64,000 nt of DNA. It comes from Prorocentrum cordatum. Lineage: Eukaryota > Sar > Dinophyceae > Prorocentrales > Prorocentraceae. Within the stretch, counting starts at the first letter, position 1, and each line of letters begins with the position of its first letter. The position numbers and the translations under genes were made by a program. This document shows positions 9,507 through 19,884 of the stretch, piece after piece. Location: NCBI GenBank assembly GCA_963575745.1, contig CAUYUJ010012780.1, positions 540,002 through 604,001 of the forward strand. The letters run 5' to 3'. The notes beneath the pieces are model-generated. The model did no database searches. It was not told where the DNA came from and saw only the letters and a program-made list of their open reading frames with translations.

Positions 9507-9689
9507 CGCTGGGGCTGGAGAACTCGACCTTGCGGACGCCTGCAGCGTCGGGGGCACGGAGCGCGCCTCTCGGCGCGCTCCGGAGAGGCCCCCTCTGGAG
9601 CAGAGCCGCTTCCAGGCCCAGGCCGCGGAGCGCGATCCTCTTCGCGCCCCTGCGCGTGACCTCGTCGAGCAGACAAGCGGCACAGAACA

Positions 9690-9868
9690 TATAGTCCAAC
9701 AAGTGCAGTAAGGATGCGCGAGAAAGGATGCAAGGGCCTTGGACGCCCACCTCGAAGCTTTTCAAGTGGGGCGCGGCCAACGACAGTGGCGAGCGATGGA
9801 CCGAGGAGGCGGGGATGCAAGGGTGCCCTGGGGAAGGTTGCCCATCCTAACTATGCTGGTTGACTGTA
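9690..9868. mobile_element. Family B foldback element, copy 1
   Basis: A 179-bp element with imperfect inverted ends, TATAGTCC... on the left and ...GGTTGACTGTA on the right, each followed inward by AGTAAGGATG or its complement. The segment GGATGCAAGGGCCTTGG is shared with the copies at 34369 and 43227. No coding potential. Confidence 0.62.
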
Positions 9869-11734
9869 GGCACAGTTACGTAGATTCTCGGAAGTCTACG
9901 AGTTGTCGGGCCGGCACTGGACACCTCCTTCCCCGCAACATCTGTAACAGTTGATCTGTCGACCCCCATCCAAGGCTTCGTGTGGTTTTCGAGTGGACCA
10001 AAAAATTAGGGGCACAACCATGGGATATACGATGGGGGGTGCGTCCGACTAGTTCCCTTCGGGTGCATCACAAGGCTTCCCTCCTTTGCTGAGCGGCTTC
10101 ATTTTTCGTCGAAATCACCGGGTCGGGGAGACAAATCGCCTGCGACTCTGGGCTATGGGCGGCGCCTCTACTCCCTACTCCCTCACCCAGCGCCTTCCCC
10201 GGTGCACTGCGCTCTCGAGGAGGGGGAGGAGGAGGAGGAAGGAGGAGGAGGAGGAGCAGAAGGAGGAAGAGGAGGTGGGAGAAGGTCCAGCGCCGGTACA
10301 AACGAATCCGCGCGGAGCTCCGAAGGTTGAAACTAGCCACCTGCATCGCTCCCCCTTCGGGCGAGGACGACGTCATGATGCGATTCGGGCCTCGCTTGAA
10401 GGGGGGGCGATACACGGGGGAGAAGAAAGCTGATCTTTTCGGGACCCACAGGCCCCCCATTGGACCCTAAAGGGCTCCTCTAGGGGCCCAACAGAGCTCC
10501 TTTTCTGCAGCCCTTGCTGCCCCCCGATCTACGATTGGCGCAGGAGACGTTCCACGAGATCTGACGTCTCCAGCCTCTGTCTGCACTCATCTCTGGAGTC
10601 TGCACGGAACGTCAGCAAAGCATGGGAAGCCTGAACTGTGTCATTATCATGACATCTGGCTCCTGAGACTCCCTTCCCTCCTCGTTCGCGCTCCTTGCTC
10701 ATCGCTCCTGCTCGCTCTGCAGGAAGCTTTTGGGAGAGGCAGAGACTATGCACGGACGACTCCTTCTCAAACATTATTGTCACAGTCCTGCCATTGATCA
10801 ACCAACTTGACTGTGCGATGGCCTCCTGGCTTGAGCTCTGGCGAAACCCTCGCTCTACCCCATGGGGTCTCAACCCCACCAGCCCTTTAGGGCGTAGGCG
10901 GTTAAGGGCGTTTCCTCTTCCACCCCTTGTTCTCCTTTCGGGGATTGGTGTATCATTACTCACTTGTCTCCTCTCCCACCCGACATGCGACAAACCTGGG
11001 CCAAAGCCAACGACCTCCTCCATCCAACTCCTTGGAACAAGCCGTGCAAACACAGCTGGGTTCTTCGCGGGTGACCCACGGTCACTTTGCATTTTTTGTT
11101 GACAGGGGCTGCGGGAACATGTGGCCTGCTGTGTGCAGTCTGTGTGTAATGCCAGCACCCCCAACCATCCATAGCACACGCAAGCTACTACCTAAGTGCA
11201 CTTTGTCACAAAAAGCTGGATCATGCGCAGGCGCCCCGCGATCACTTTGCGTTGGTATTTGCCTGGGGCGGCGGTGGGGTGGGGTGGGGGGGGGCAACAT
11301 ATTGCCCGCTCTGTGCAGGACCACCGTCCCTTTCAACCCAACAATAGAAAGTGCACCCTGCCAGGAACGACGGGGAGGAGAGACCATATTATCTTCTGGG
11401 AGCAAACCCACCATCTTTCAGAAAAAAAACTAGCAAGGTGACTGCGGGCGCACACCCACCCGCACCCACACGTCACGTCTCACTGGCTTGTGTCAGGGAT
11501 TGGGGGGGTCGACAGATTACCCAGTGCGGCGCACCTCGCGGCTTGCGTCTGCACTGGCTCCCGATGACACTCTGGTACGACTTCTGGGTTGGGAGGGCGG
11601 GTGGGAGTGATTGAGACAGCTTGCGACGCTCCCGCTGGGCACTTCGTCCCCACCCCCTCACTTCCTCATGCTGAATCGGGACGGGGAGCGGCGAGCGGTC
11701 AGAGGGCAGAAGATAACCAAATATGGCGCCGTCG
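9869..11734. other. Intergenic, no gene seen
   Basis: It holds a short GGA-rich tract at about 10218-10280 and a tRNA-like segment at 10874-10950 (listed separately). A 216-codon minus-strand open frame (10529-11179) exists but has no protein-like pattern or conserved motif. I see no supportable gene. Confidence 0.5.
10874..10950 (+). repeat. tRNA-like / SINE-like segment, copy 1
   Basis: 77 bp, sharing CCCACCAGCCCTTTAGGGCG and the following CTCTTCCA and TTTCGGGGAT blocks with 24021-24098. The segment GCGTAGGCGGTTAAGGGCG resembles a tRNA D-arm/A-box. It may be a decayed tRNA-derived SINE, but no complete cloverleaf could be drawn by eye. Confidence 0.35.
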
Positions 11735-12215
11735 GGCCCTAGATAGCCCGAGATGGCCTCCAAGATGGCTCAAGATAGCGCGAGGTCGCTGAAGAGGGCG
11801 TCTGGCAGTCTGTAAACTCCCACGACCGCCCCAAGACGGGCCCAAACGACTTTGGAGCTTTCCCCCAGGAGGCCACCAAGAGGCCAAACTCCGCACACCA
11901 TCTGAAGACAATCAGGCGGTTGCCTTCTGATGTGTTCGCTTCTGGTGGCTCCAAGATGGCCCACCCAAGAAGACTCCCATAGGGCCCCAAGGTTACCCAA
12001 GAGCGTTTCAAGAGCTCAGAAAAAGGGCGCCAAGAGGCGATTCCTGCGATTCCAAAGCGGAGGGCCCCAAGAGGACTTTAGGCGGCCCCATGAGGCCCCC
12101 AAGACGCCCCAAGATGCCCGAAGAGTCCCCGAGATGCCCCTACGACGCCCAAAGAGGCCACCAAGAGACCCCCAAGAGACATCCCAAGATACTCCGAGAC
12201 GCATCCACGAGGTCT
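11735..12215 (+). repeat. CCCCAAGAGGC-type degenerate minisatellite
   Basis: An irregular array of 10-12-bp units of the form CCCCAAGANGCC or CCAAGATGGC, becoming denser between 12060 and 12190. The same unit type recurs near 14570, 24290, 43695 and 44080. No gene seen. Confidence 0.7.
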
Positions 12216-14191
12216 CTAATTCCAGGCTCCCCGCGGTATCCACATGATGCCACGCTCCCCCGATCAGGACAGCCCCCCCTAGGCGTCGTTCCTGGATGGG
12301 CTGGTGGGACTTCGCGAAGAGCCAAAAAGTTCCCAGAGGCGTTGGGAACCGGGCCCGCTCTGCGGCTAGGCGGGCTCGACCCCCAGTATACTCGGCAGCC
12401 GAGTGGGCTCGTGCGCCGGACTGGCTCAAAGTGCACCCCCCCCTTCTGATGAGGAGCAGGAAGGAACTGCATAAACATCAGCGTTCGAACATTCGCGCAG
12501 AGCGCAGATTTTGCGGGTCGGCGCTGGACACCCCTTCCATGGCAAGGGAGACGCCAGAGGCGACGCCACAGCGCGTCCAGCGCGGACCCGAGAACTCCGC
12601 GCGGCCCTCCCTCGGTTTACCCGATGTGACTTGTTGCTATTGAAAGCCGAACAACACAAACGTAACCCGTAGATGTTTGATGTTGGATGCCCTGCTGGGG
12701 GCTCTGCGCCGCGAACAATCTGAGACGACCAAAGAATAACTCAAACGTTGATGTTGTGGCCGTGCGAAAACAAACACGAAGCTAACAACCGAACTTGGTC
12801 ACGCGATCTCGAAGCGCGGGGGCCCGCGCCCAAAGAAAGGGCGGCGCAAAACGCAAAACGCAACCGCAGCCGCGCGCCTGGAACTGCGGGGGGCGGGGGG
12901 GGGGAGGGCCTCTCATGGAATGTGGGCTTCGAGCGAACGCCCCAATAACATCGTCCGCGACGGGGCCCGCCGCGCAGCGTCAGGACGCGACGGGCCCGCG
13001 CGCGTGAACCGAACAATCGGAACGGCCCGCGCAGCGCGGAAGGAAAAACCAATCGTGTCTGGGGGGCCTTTTGGGGGCCTCTGGGTCGGGTGCCTCTTGG
13101 AAGCCGCGGGGGCCCTCCGCGGAGCACCCAGGGGGTCATCGGGGGGCCGTTGGGGCCATCGCGGCGGGAAAGATTTGAAATGTCAATTCGTATTTCAGTT
13201 GGGCCGTTCTTAGGGCCGCCCTTGGGCCGCGTGAGGCCCCCCCCCTGGACAAGTTGTCGGGCGGCGCGCTGCAATGGCGCACTGGGTATGATAGCATAGT
13301 GAGAGGTGCCGTGGCAACTAGGAAAATGCGATGACAAAATGAGCGGCAAGAAGCGCGGCAAGACGCAACCCAATGACGCGCGCGCCAGGTAGAACCGTCA
13401 TGAGAGCGCGGTGGGGGCCGCGGCGCTGCACGGCTAAGCATGTGAAAACACGATTAAGCGGGCGCGCCAGGGGGGCTACGTATATTACGCGATAGCGATA
13501 CAGGGCGACATATATTAGAGTAGGATAGGAGACGATGCAACCTAGCGCCCCGACTCGCCTTCCACATCGTCAACTGCCCCCGTGTTGGGGCAGCTGGTGA
13601 TATGGAGGAAGAGTTGAGGTTGGGTTGGCCCCTTGTGGTTTCTCCTGCCCCCCCTCCCCCTCCTGCCCTTACCAGGGGCGGCCACATCATAACTGTAGAT
13701 AAAGTATGCCCCCTCTGTCCTGCCTCTGGCCCCTGGGTTGCCTTTTTTCGCGCTGCCCCACCCTCACGCTCCCAACTGGCTCCCTGCAACACGCATCGCT
13801 GGCAGCCCTCCCCCGTCGGGCAGGGCCTTTCTCGCGCCACTGCAGCATGCCCTCCACCGTGGCCTGGCTGGCGAGCTCAGAGGATGCTGTGATTTGCTGC
13901 ACGGTTGCGCGCTGGCTTTTTCACGCTGCGCGGATCGTCCTTGAGCGGTCGCGGCCATGGCATGGCGCAGATCGCCCGACATCGTCCGAGTCCGCACCTC
14001 TGGCGGCGTTCAACCCTGAGCATGCCCTCCACCGTACCCGAAGCCAGCATGAAGATACACATTCGGAAGTCCGCGCGGATTTTTCGTTGGTCCGCTGGGA
14101 ACCCCTGCCCAGCGCGCGGAGCGCGCCAGCAGAGGCGCCGCCGGGGGGGGGGGGGGCCAGCACAGACCGAAGACATGTTTTGCCAAACTTC
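12216..14191. other. GC-rich intergenic DNA, no gene seen
   Basis: Several long C or G runs and short open frames on both strands; GCATGCCCTCCACCGT occurs twice (about 13847 and 14019). Nothing has a coding signature I can defend. Confidence 0.5.
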
Positions 14192-14247
14192 AAGGGGCCC
14201 AGGGACACACAAATAAATAGACACACGTCCCAGGATTTTCTTTCGGC
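14192..14247 (+). repeat. Dispersed repeat with GGGCCCAGGGACA core, copy 1
   Basis: GGGCCCAGGGACACACAAAT followed by ATAGACACACGTCCCAGGA. Related copies lie at about 15079-15113 (ATAGACACACAAATCCCAGGA) and 47604-47650. Nature unknown. Confidence 0.6.
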
Positions 14248-14564
14248 GTGTGTGAGGGGCTTCTTCGTTCGAGTCGTCAACTTCATCATGCGTTTGTCGT
14301 CATATCTGGCGTCCCCTTTCCCTGCGCCCCACCGTTCCCTGGGCCCGTCGCCGCTCCTCCCCCCTCTTCCCTGGGCTCTTCTCCTCAAGTGCGCCAGCCC
14401 TGAGGTGAAGCGCGCCAGTTTGAGTTGAAGGGAAGCCCCTTCCCTTCGATGCCTCCCCCGCCCGGAGGGGGTCCCGGGGGGGTCACGGGTGGGTCCCCGG
14501 GGGGGGGGTCCCGGGGGGGACCCGACCCAGATACGATTCTCCCCTGGGCGGCTCCCGGGCTCCA

Positions 14565-14700
14565 AAAATACCCCAGGACGGGCCAACAGGGCCCCAAGAG
14601 GCTCCCAAGACGGTCCAAAAAAGCGCGCCGAATCGCCTTGACGGCCTCCAGACGGTCCAAAAGGCCTGCAAGACGCCCCAAGAGGCCTCCAGGAGCACTC
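14565..14700 (+). repeat. CCCCAAGAGGC-type minisatellite, second locus
   Basis: Short array with CCCCAAGAGGCTCCCAAGAC and related units, of the same family as 11735-12215. Confidence 0.65.
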
Positions 14701-14826
14701 AGGGGAGTGTCAGAATGCCACGTCCCGCCTGGTGGGCCAGCCCCCTCTGACTCCTTCTCCACCTGCCCGCTCATTCCCCCCAGGTGCTCAACCTTCCCTC
14801 CTCAACCTCTGCATCCACCTCACCAT

Positions 14827-14962
14827 GCTCTTCCTCCTCCTCCTCCTCCTTCTCCTCCTCCTCCTCCTCCTCCTCCTCTTTCTTCACCTCCTCCGCATGC
14901 GCTGCATCCTCCTCCGCCTCCTGTTCATGCGGCTCCTCCTCCCCCTCCTCCTCCTCCTCCTT
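14827..14962 (+). repeat. CCT microsatellite
   Basis: Interrupted CCT/TCC repeat. The apparent Leu- or Ser-rich frames across it are repeat translations. Confidence 0.9.
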
Positions 14963-17400
14963 GCACCTCGTCATTAACTTCATTTGGCAATGATGCTATG
15001 CGACGCAAATATTCCTTCTACCGCGTCGTGGTCAGCGTCGTCGTCTTCAGGGTCGGCGGTATCGGCCGCAAGGCCTTCTCAATACATAGACACACAAATC
15101 CCAGGATGTTCTTTCTATTTCTATATGTTTCTGGAATGTCGCCTCCCCCTCCACTTCCCATACTTCCCCATACGTCCCTGGGAACCGACGACTGCTTGTC
15201 TGTGGGTGATACTCCCTCCTGGATCTCACATCCTTCGAGGGAGGAGGCCGTGTCTTCTGAGCCCTCGACTCGCGTAGTGGGCGAAGCTCGGCCCCCCGCG
15301 CTGGCCCCTCCCCGCTTCCAGAAGGAAGCCGTCGAGGGGAGGCCCTGGCCGCACAAGGGGGTGGGGTTCAGCCAAAGAGGGGCTGTGCGGTATATTGTTT
15401 TGCAAATGTATTGCGGCAGGGAATCGTATTGCATCGCGTTGCAACTAATGTGTTGCACGCAAGCATGCAGCAATAGATTTGCGCCCGGGAATCTACCGAA
15501 CGCCCAAGTCTACTGTACCCCCGCAAATCTATTGCACCACTCCTCCTCACCGTCGTCCTCCGCCCGAAGGGGCCTGAAAAGCGCACAGAAGCACAAATGT
15601 CGGACGTCCGGGGACGATCTCTCCGCTGGCGCCCGACCCATTAAGGTACTCTAGATTTCGCATTAGCAAGGGGGTCAAAAACTTCCCAGACGAGCAGTTT
15701 TTGACCCCCCCAGACCAGCTACGAAAGGGCGGCCTTTTGCGCAAACCCTCCGGGAACCCTCCACGTCAGCTCCAATCAGACCCCCCCGAATCACCCCCCC
15801 CTCTCTTAATACACAATTCGGAGTACCGATGCCGCTACTCCCCAGACCTCCCCCAGGGTGCTTCTGACCAGACTTTCGAGGCGAACTTAGTGGCGACGAG
15901 GGCCTCCGGGAATGGTAAAGGAATAAGTCCAGTCGGACGTGGGACAGACACAAAAACATGATTTAAAACATGAGACCCTCCGCCGGCCCAAACACGCAGA
16001 ACAGCCAAGGGCACCCTCTCCAGTATGCACAAGAGGATCCAACAAACACGAATAACTTTAAGGTGCCCCACGAATCGCCCTCGATAGTGTACCCTGGTCC
16101 GACAGAACTGCTTCTCCGCTGAACTCAATTCCCCACATGCACCCGGCCAGGCACAGGAATCTGGCACGAACGTGCTCCCCAGTTCGCGAGGCCGCCCTCC
16201 AGGAGCGAACGCTCGCGATAAACGGGATCCCTCGGAGCACGCGCGCGTTCGCGTGCAGCTGCGCTTTTCGCCTCGCACCAGACCTGGGGAGCGACGCTCA
16301 AATCGGGCGCATGCTAACATGGACTCGTGATCCGTGGGTCATGGATCGGGGAAGGTCTACCCCGACATTTGAGGCAAGTGCCGCCTCATTTGGTGACAAT
16401 GCGCGGCGCCGATGTTGTATGGAAACGGACCCATCGCTACGGCCAGACCTAGGACAGAAGCCATCCTTCGAGACCCTCCGCCTGCCAAACCACGCAGAAC
16501 ATCCAAGGGTATCCGCCCCATGATGCACAAGAGCATCCAACAGTCACGAAGAATATCACCCCGGATGTCATAATAATCGCACACCCTTCGGTTTCAAGAG
16601 CGGGGGGAGGATGGGAGCGTGCCGTCGAGGGGGTGTTGGGGCGGATGGCAGTCTTGAAGCTCAGGTTCCTGGGCCAGGGGGGGGGCGGGGAGAATTTTGG
16701 ACGCGCGTGGAAGGGCGGTGAGCGGTGGGGGCGGGAAGGGAGATGGGGAGGCTCTGCCGGAAGGACATCGCCCCCCCGATTATGATGCCATCCGGAGTAG
16801 GGTACCCTCCCCGACCCGACCTCGATCTTATGCCTCGGTCCGACCGCAATACACTCGGCTGCACGCAAGAGTGACCCCAGGCAAGAGTGACCTTTAGTGC
16901 GCAGACTAAGGGGGCAGAATATGGCAATCCAGGCGCGCAACCAGCCGCTACCACATCGCACTCAACGACCGGGGGGACCCCGGTGAGCCCGCACCAAAAG
17001 GCTCTCCAGGGAAGGGCCACCCGTGCAGCCGACCCACGCGCCTCCATCCATGCCAGCGTGCCCCCGAGCAAGGCGCAAGGATCCGGAGCGGCCGCCCGCG
17101 GACGTCCAGGGGGCCTGCTCGCGTGTGCGCCCCACGGGGTCTCCCGGGGCGCCCTCTCTCCGGGGAGCACGGGAAGCCCAGGCCTCCGACGCCGCGGCCC
17201 CTTCCAGTCCGCAGGCCCCAGAGCTCCCCCAAAGACATGCCCGCGTCGTGAAAATACCGGAGCGGAAGGCTTTCATTGTTTTGGGCCTCCAAATTAGGGA
17301 ACAGTTCGGTTGAGGACAAATCGGAGAATCCCTCCGAGGAACACGAGAAGCCCAGGCCTCCGACAATGGAGGCATCCCAGATGGGGTCGGAGTGGGCGGG
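14963..17400. other. Intergenic with a long-spaced duplication, no gene seen
   Basis: A block of about 90 bp at 15966-16050 (GAGACCCTCCGCC ... CACGCAGAACA ... AAGGG ... ATGCACAAGAG) is repeated in direct orientation at 16465-16555, spaced by about 500 bp, with weaker similarity extending upstream. GAAGCCCAGGCCTCCGAC also occurs at about 17171 and 17349. No gene is supportable. Confidence 0.5.
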
Positions 17401-17410
17401 GTCGGTGGGT

Positions 17411-17535
17411 CGCGCCGCATCGGCGATGCATCGGCGATGCATCGCCGATGCACCACCGACGTCGGCGATGCATCGGCGACGTCGGCGTGGATGAAATTTG
17501 ACACCACATCGAGCCGCATCGCCGATGCATCGACG
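17411..17535. repeat. GATGCATCGGC-type palindromic repeat
   Basis: Reiterated CATCGGCGATG / CATCGCCGATG units include a perfect 26-bp palindrome at 17427-17452 (half-site TGCATCGGCGATG). It could extrude a cruciform. No coding role is apparent. Confidence 0.8.
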
Positions 17536-17690
17536 ATCTGGAGCGATCATCCAACCCCATCTACTCGGACCCCATCTGGGAGGTCTAGAGATCCGCCGGC
17601 CCCCTTGTGGGACCACCAGGCTGCGAGGCGCGTGATTCGCAGTTTCCTGTACCAGTTGTAGTTTGTAGTTTCCAGTGTTACAGTTCTGTT

Positions 17691-17746
17691 TCTTGCTGGT
17701 TACTGTAACTAGTTGACTTCTTGCTGGTTACTGTAACTAGTTGATT
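17691..17746 (+). repeat. 28-bp tandem duplication
   Basis: TTCTTGCTGGTTACTGTAAC plus TAGTTGA is repeated head-to-tail almost perfectly. Confidence 0.85.
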
Positions 17747-17831
17747 GACCGCGCGAGGGGGGGGGAGGCCCAAACAGGATTTTTAGCGTCTCCTGGGCGC
17801 GTTGTCTGAATTGCTGGGGGGGCTCGAAATC

Positions 17832-18210
17832 GACACCCCTCACGCAGATCCGCGGGGTCAGGGTCCAAAAACACATGGGATTTGCCACATTTCTGAAATT
17901 CGGTGCCACCCCTCACGCAGATCCGCGGGGTCAGGGTCCAAAAACACAGGGATTTGCCACATTTCTGAAATTCGGTGCCACCCCTCACGCAGATCCGCGG
18001 GGTCAGGGTCCAAAAACACAGGGGATTTGCCACATTTCTGAAATTCGGTGCCACCCCTCACGCAGATCCGCGGGGTCAGGGTCCAAAAACACAGGGATTT
18101 GCCACATTTCTGAAATTCGGTGCCACCCCTCACGCAGATCCGCGGGGTCAGGGTCCAAAAACACAGGGATTTGCCACATTTCTGAAATTCGGTGCCACCC
18201 CTCACGCACA
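17832..18210 (+). repeat. 72-bp tandem repeat, about six copies
   Basis: Copies of a 72- or 73-bp unit begin with CACCCCTCACGCAGATCCGC near 17836, 17909, 17981, 18054, 18126 and 18198. They contain GGTCAGGGTCCAAAAACACA and TTTGCCACATTTCTGAAATT. The unit is 24 codons long, so all frames repeat, but copies carry 1-bp indels and it is unlikely to be translated. After it, GTGGTAACC recurs three times at 18225-18315. Confidence 0.92.
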
Positions 18211-18475
18211 TCCATCGCAAGGCGTGGTAACCCAAACTGCGAGTACTCCCAAAAGGTGTGGTAACCAAGCTCGTAAACCATACACGTCTTACCAATCGCC
18301 CTGTGTGGTAACCCCTCTTGTGATCAGTTGGTTTTGCCGATTGCGAATCGGCCTCGCATGAAGTTCCGATACTGCTGCACGACAGCGCCAAAGCCTCATG
18401 ACTTAGCTCTTCCATGGCCCATTCTCCGAGAGAGGGGGCCGGCGGCAGGGGGCGAAGCCCTTACGGATAAGACCG

Positions 18476-18545
18476 AGCCAGGACGAGGATAAAATTAGGC
18501 GAGGATAAATCGCGAGTCTCTGAACTCCAGCACGTTCTGAAAAAT
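18476..18545. mobile_element. Family D element, truncated copy
   Basis: AGCCAGGACGAGGATAAA, the Family D left terminus, is followed by GAGTCTCTGAACTCC, after which similarity stops just before the RT relic. The truncation may reflect insertion of that relic into the element, but no right half was found beyond 19639. Confidence 0.5.
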
Positions 18546-18572
18546 AGCATTTACACGAACCGCACGTTCGAA

Positions 18573-19639
18573 ATGGCAGACGGGCAGGGGTGCTCTGGAG
18601 TTCGTTCAATCGGCGCAGGCATCGCGCAAGGGTGCCCACTCAGCCCCTACTTGTTTATCATGTTGACCGTTCTCATGACGGACGTCGAAGCTGACGTGGC
18701 GACCTTGCTCGGCCCGACGCCACTTGACGGCGTTTGCTTCGATGTCACCTTCGCAGACGACACGGCGATAGTACCGATGATATCCCGAGAGCACAGTGCT
18801 TCTTGAATTGCCTCCTGTTAAGAGCTCGCGAGTACGGTCTCGAACCAAACTGGTCGAAGACTTTGCATCTGCAAGTTAGACATGACACTGGCATCCTGAC
18901 AGCAGGGGGGGTGCCAGAGAAACCAGTCGAAACCGCAGTGTATCTGGGTGGATTGGTGTGCGCTGATGGAGGCACTGGCACAGCCGTTGCAAGACGGATT
19001 GGAGAAGCAAGGTCAGCCTTCCAGACATTGAAACTCGTGTGGCGGCACGCGAACATCTCACGGACACGCAAGATCACACTGTTCCGCGCTCTTATCGTCA
19101 GCAAGTTAACTTACGGCATCGAGACGCTCTGCCTGAGGAAGGCCGAACTGGACAAGCTCGACGCGTTTAATGCTCAATGCATCCAGAAAATATTGGGCAT
19201 TCCACACTCGATGATCTCACGGGTGACGAACGGAGAAGTACGGCGACGAGCGCGCGAGCTACAACTGAGCCACTCCATGTTGTTCCGGCAGCTTCTTTTG
19301 TTTGGCAGAATCGCGGCGATGCCAGAGTCGCACCTCCGCCGTGCAGCCTTTAAAACTTACACAGTCGAGCCAGCCGACTTGCGTGGTCCGAGGGGAAGAG
19401 GCCGGCCTCGATTGAACTGGGGCTCGGTGGTCAGAGCGCAAGCGCTCTCGTCGATCAGGGGCATCCTCCGTCCTCCTCCCCCTCGTGCCCCGTCGTCCCT
19501 TCCCGCCCCTCCCCTCCCTGCTAGCGATGTTTCTTTCGCCAGAGAATTTTTAACCACGCTACTGGAGGTCACTGGCCTGGCGGGCCTGGCGCCACGCTAT
19601 CATATAATGTATCAAGGCCAAGGCTCTGATATACCCTGA
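18573..19639 (+). pseudogene. 5'-truncated LINE reverse transcriptase relic
   Basis: The first part (18573-18795) encodes RT motif B IAQGCPLSPYLF and motif C FADDTAI. After a one-nucleotide frameshift near 18790, the frame continues to 19639 with YGLEPNWSKT, VYLGGLVCADGG and a thumb/connection region similar in layout to LINE-2 (for example YLGG, RRIGEAR, SRV). The endonuclease, fingers and ORF1 are absent, as expected for a 5'-truncated insertion. The catalytic ADD is kept but the frame is broken. The C-terminal stretch from about 19470 is Pro-rich and probably diverged. No target duplication was identified. Confidence 0.85.
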
Positions 19640-19671
19640 AGGAAAGGAGTTGGTCCATCCCCCCCCCCCAC

Positions 19672-19702
19672 CTCCTCCTCCTCCTCCTCCTCCTCGTCCT
19701 CC
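19672..19702 (+). repeat. CCT tract flanking the SL retrocopy
   Basis: CCT repeat that continues into the 5' target-site duplication. Together with 21326-21363 it appears to be the microsatellite into which the retrocopy inserted. Confidence 0.85.
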
Positions 19703-19719
19703 TCCGCCTCCTTCTCCTC
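19703..19719 (+). repeat. 5' target-site duplication of SL retrocopy
   Basis: TCCGCCTCCTTCTCCTC, identical over 17 bp to 21309-21325. One extra base (G, 19720) separates it from the SL. Confidence 0.9.
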
Positions 19720-19720
19720 G

Positions 19721-19742
19721 TCCGTAGCCATTTTGGCTCAAG
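19721..19742 (+). other. Perfect dinoflagellate spliced leader of the retrocopy
   Basis: 22-nt exact match to the dinoflagellate SL (core CCGTAGCCATTTTGGCTC), with no second SL behind it. Confidence 0.95.
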
Positions 19743-19884
19743 GCCGAGGCCTCTGGGGGCCGAGGTCGCGCAGCACTGCCTCCCAGGTCAGGCCCTGGGA
19801 GATAGGGCTCGAGCTGGCCCCCCACTGCCGCCCGGCCACCCCCTTACTTCTTCCTTTCCGCCCGGCCGCATCGTCTCCGGTGCT

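Noticed and set aside
11760-11776. SL-like GATGGCTCAAGATAG
   Set aside because: Only TGGCTCAAG matches the SL, it lies inside a minisatellite of related units, and no retroelement follows.
17832-18210. CRISPR-like array
   Set aside because: The 72-bp units abut directly without unique spacers; it is a tandem minisatellite. No cas genes, and the DNA is eukaryotic.
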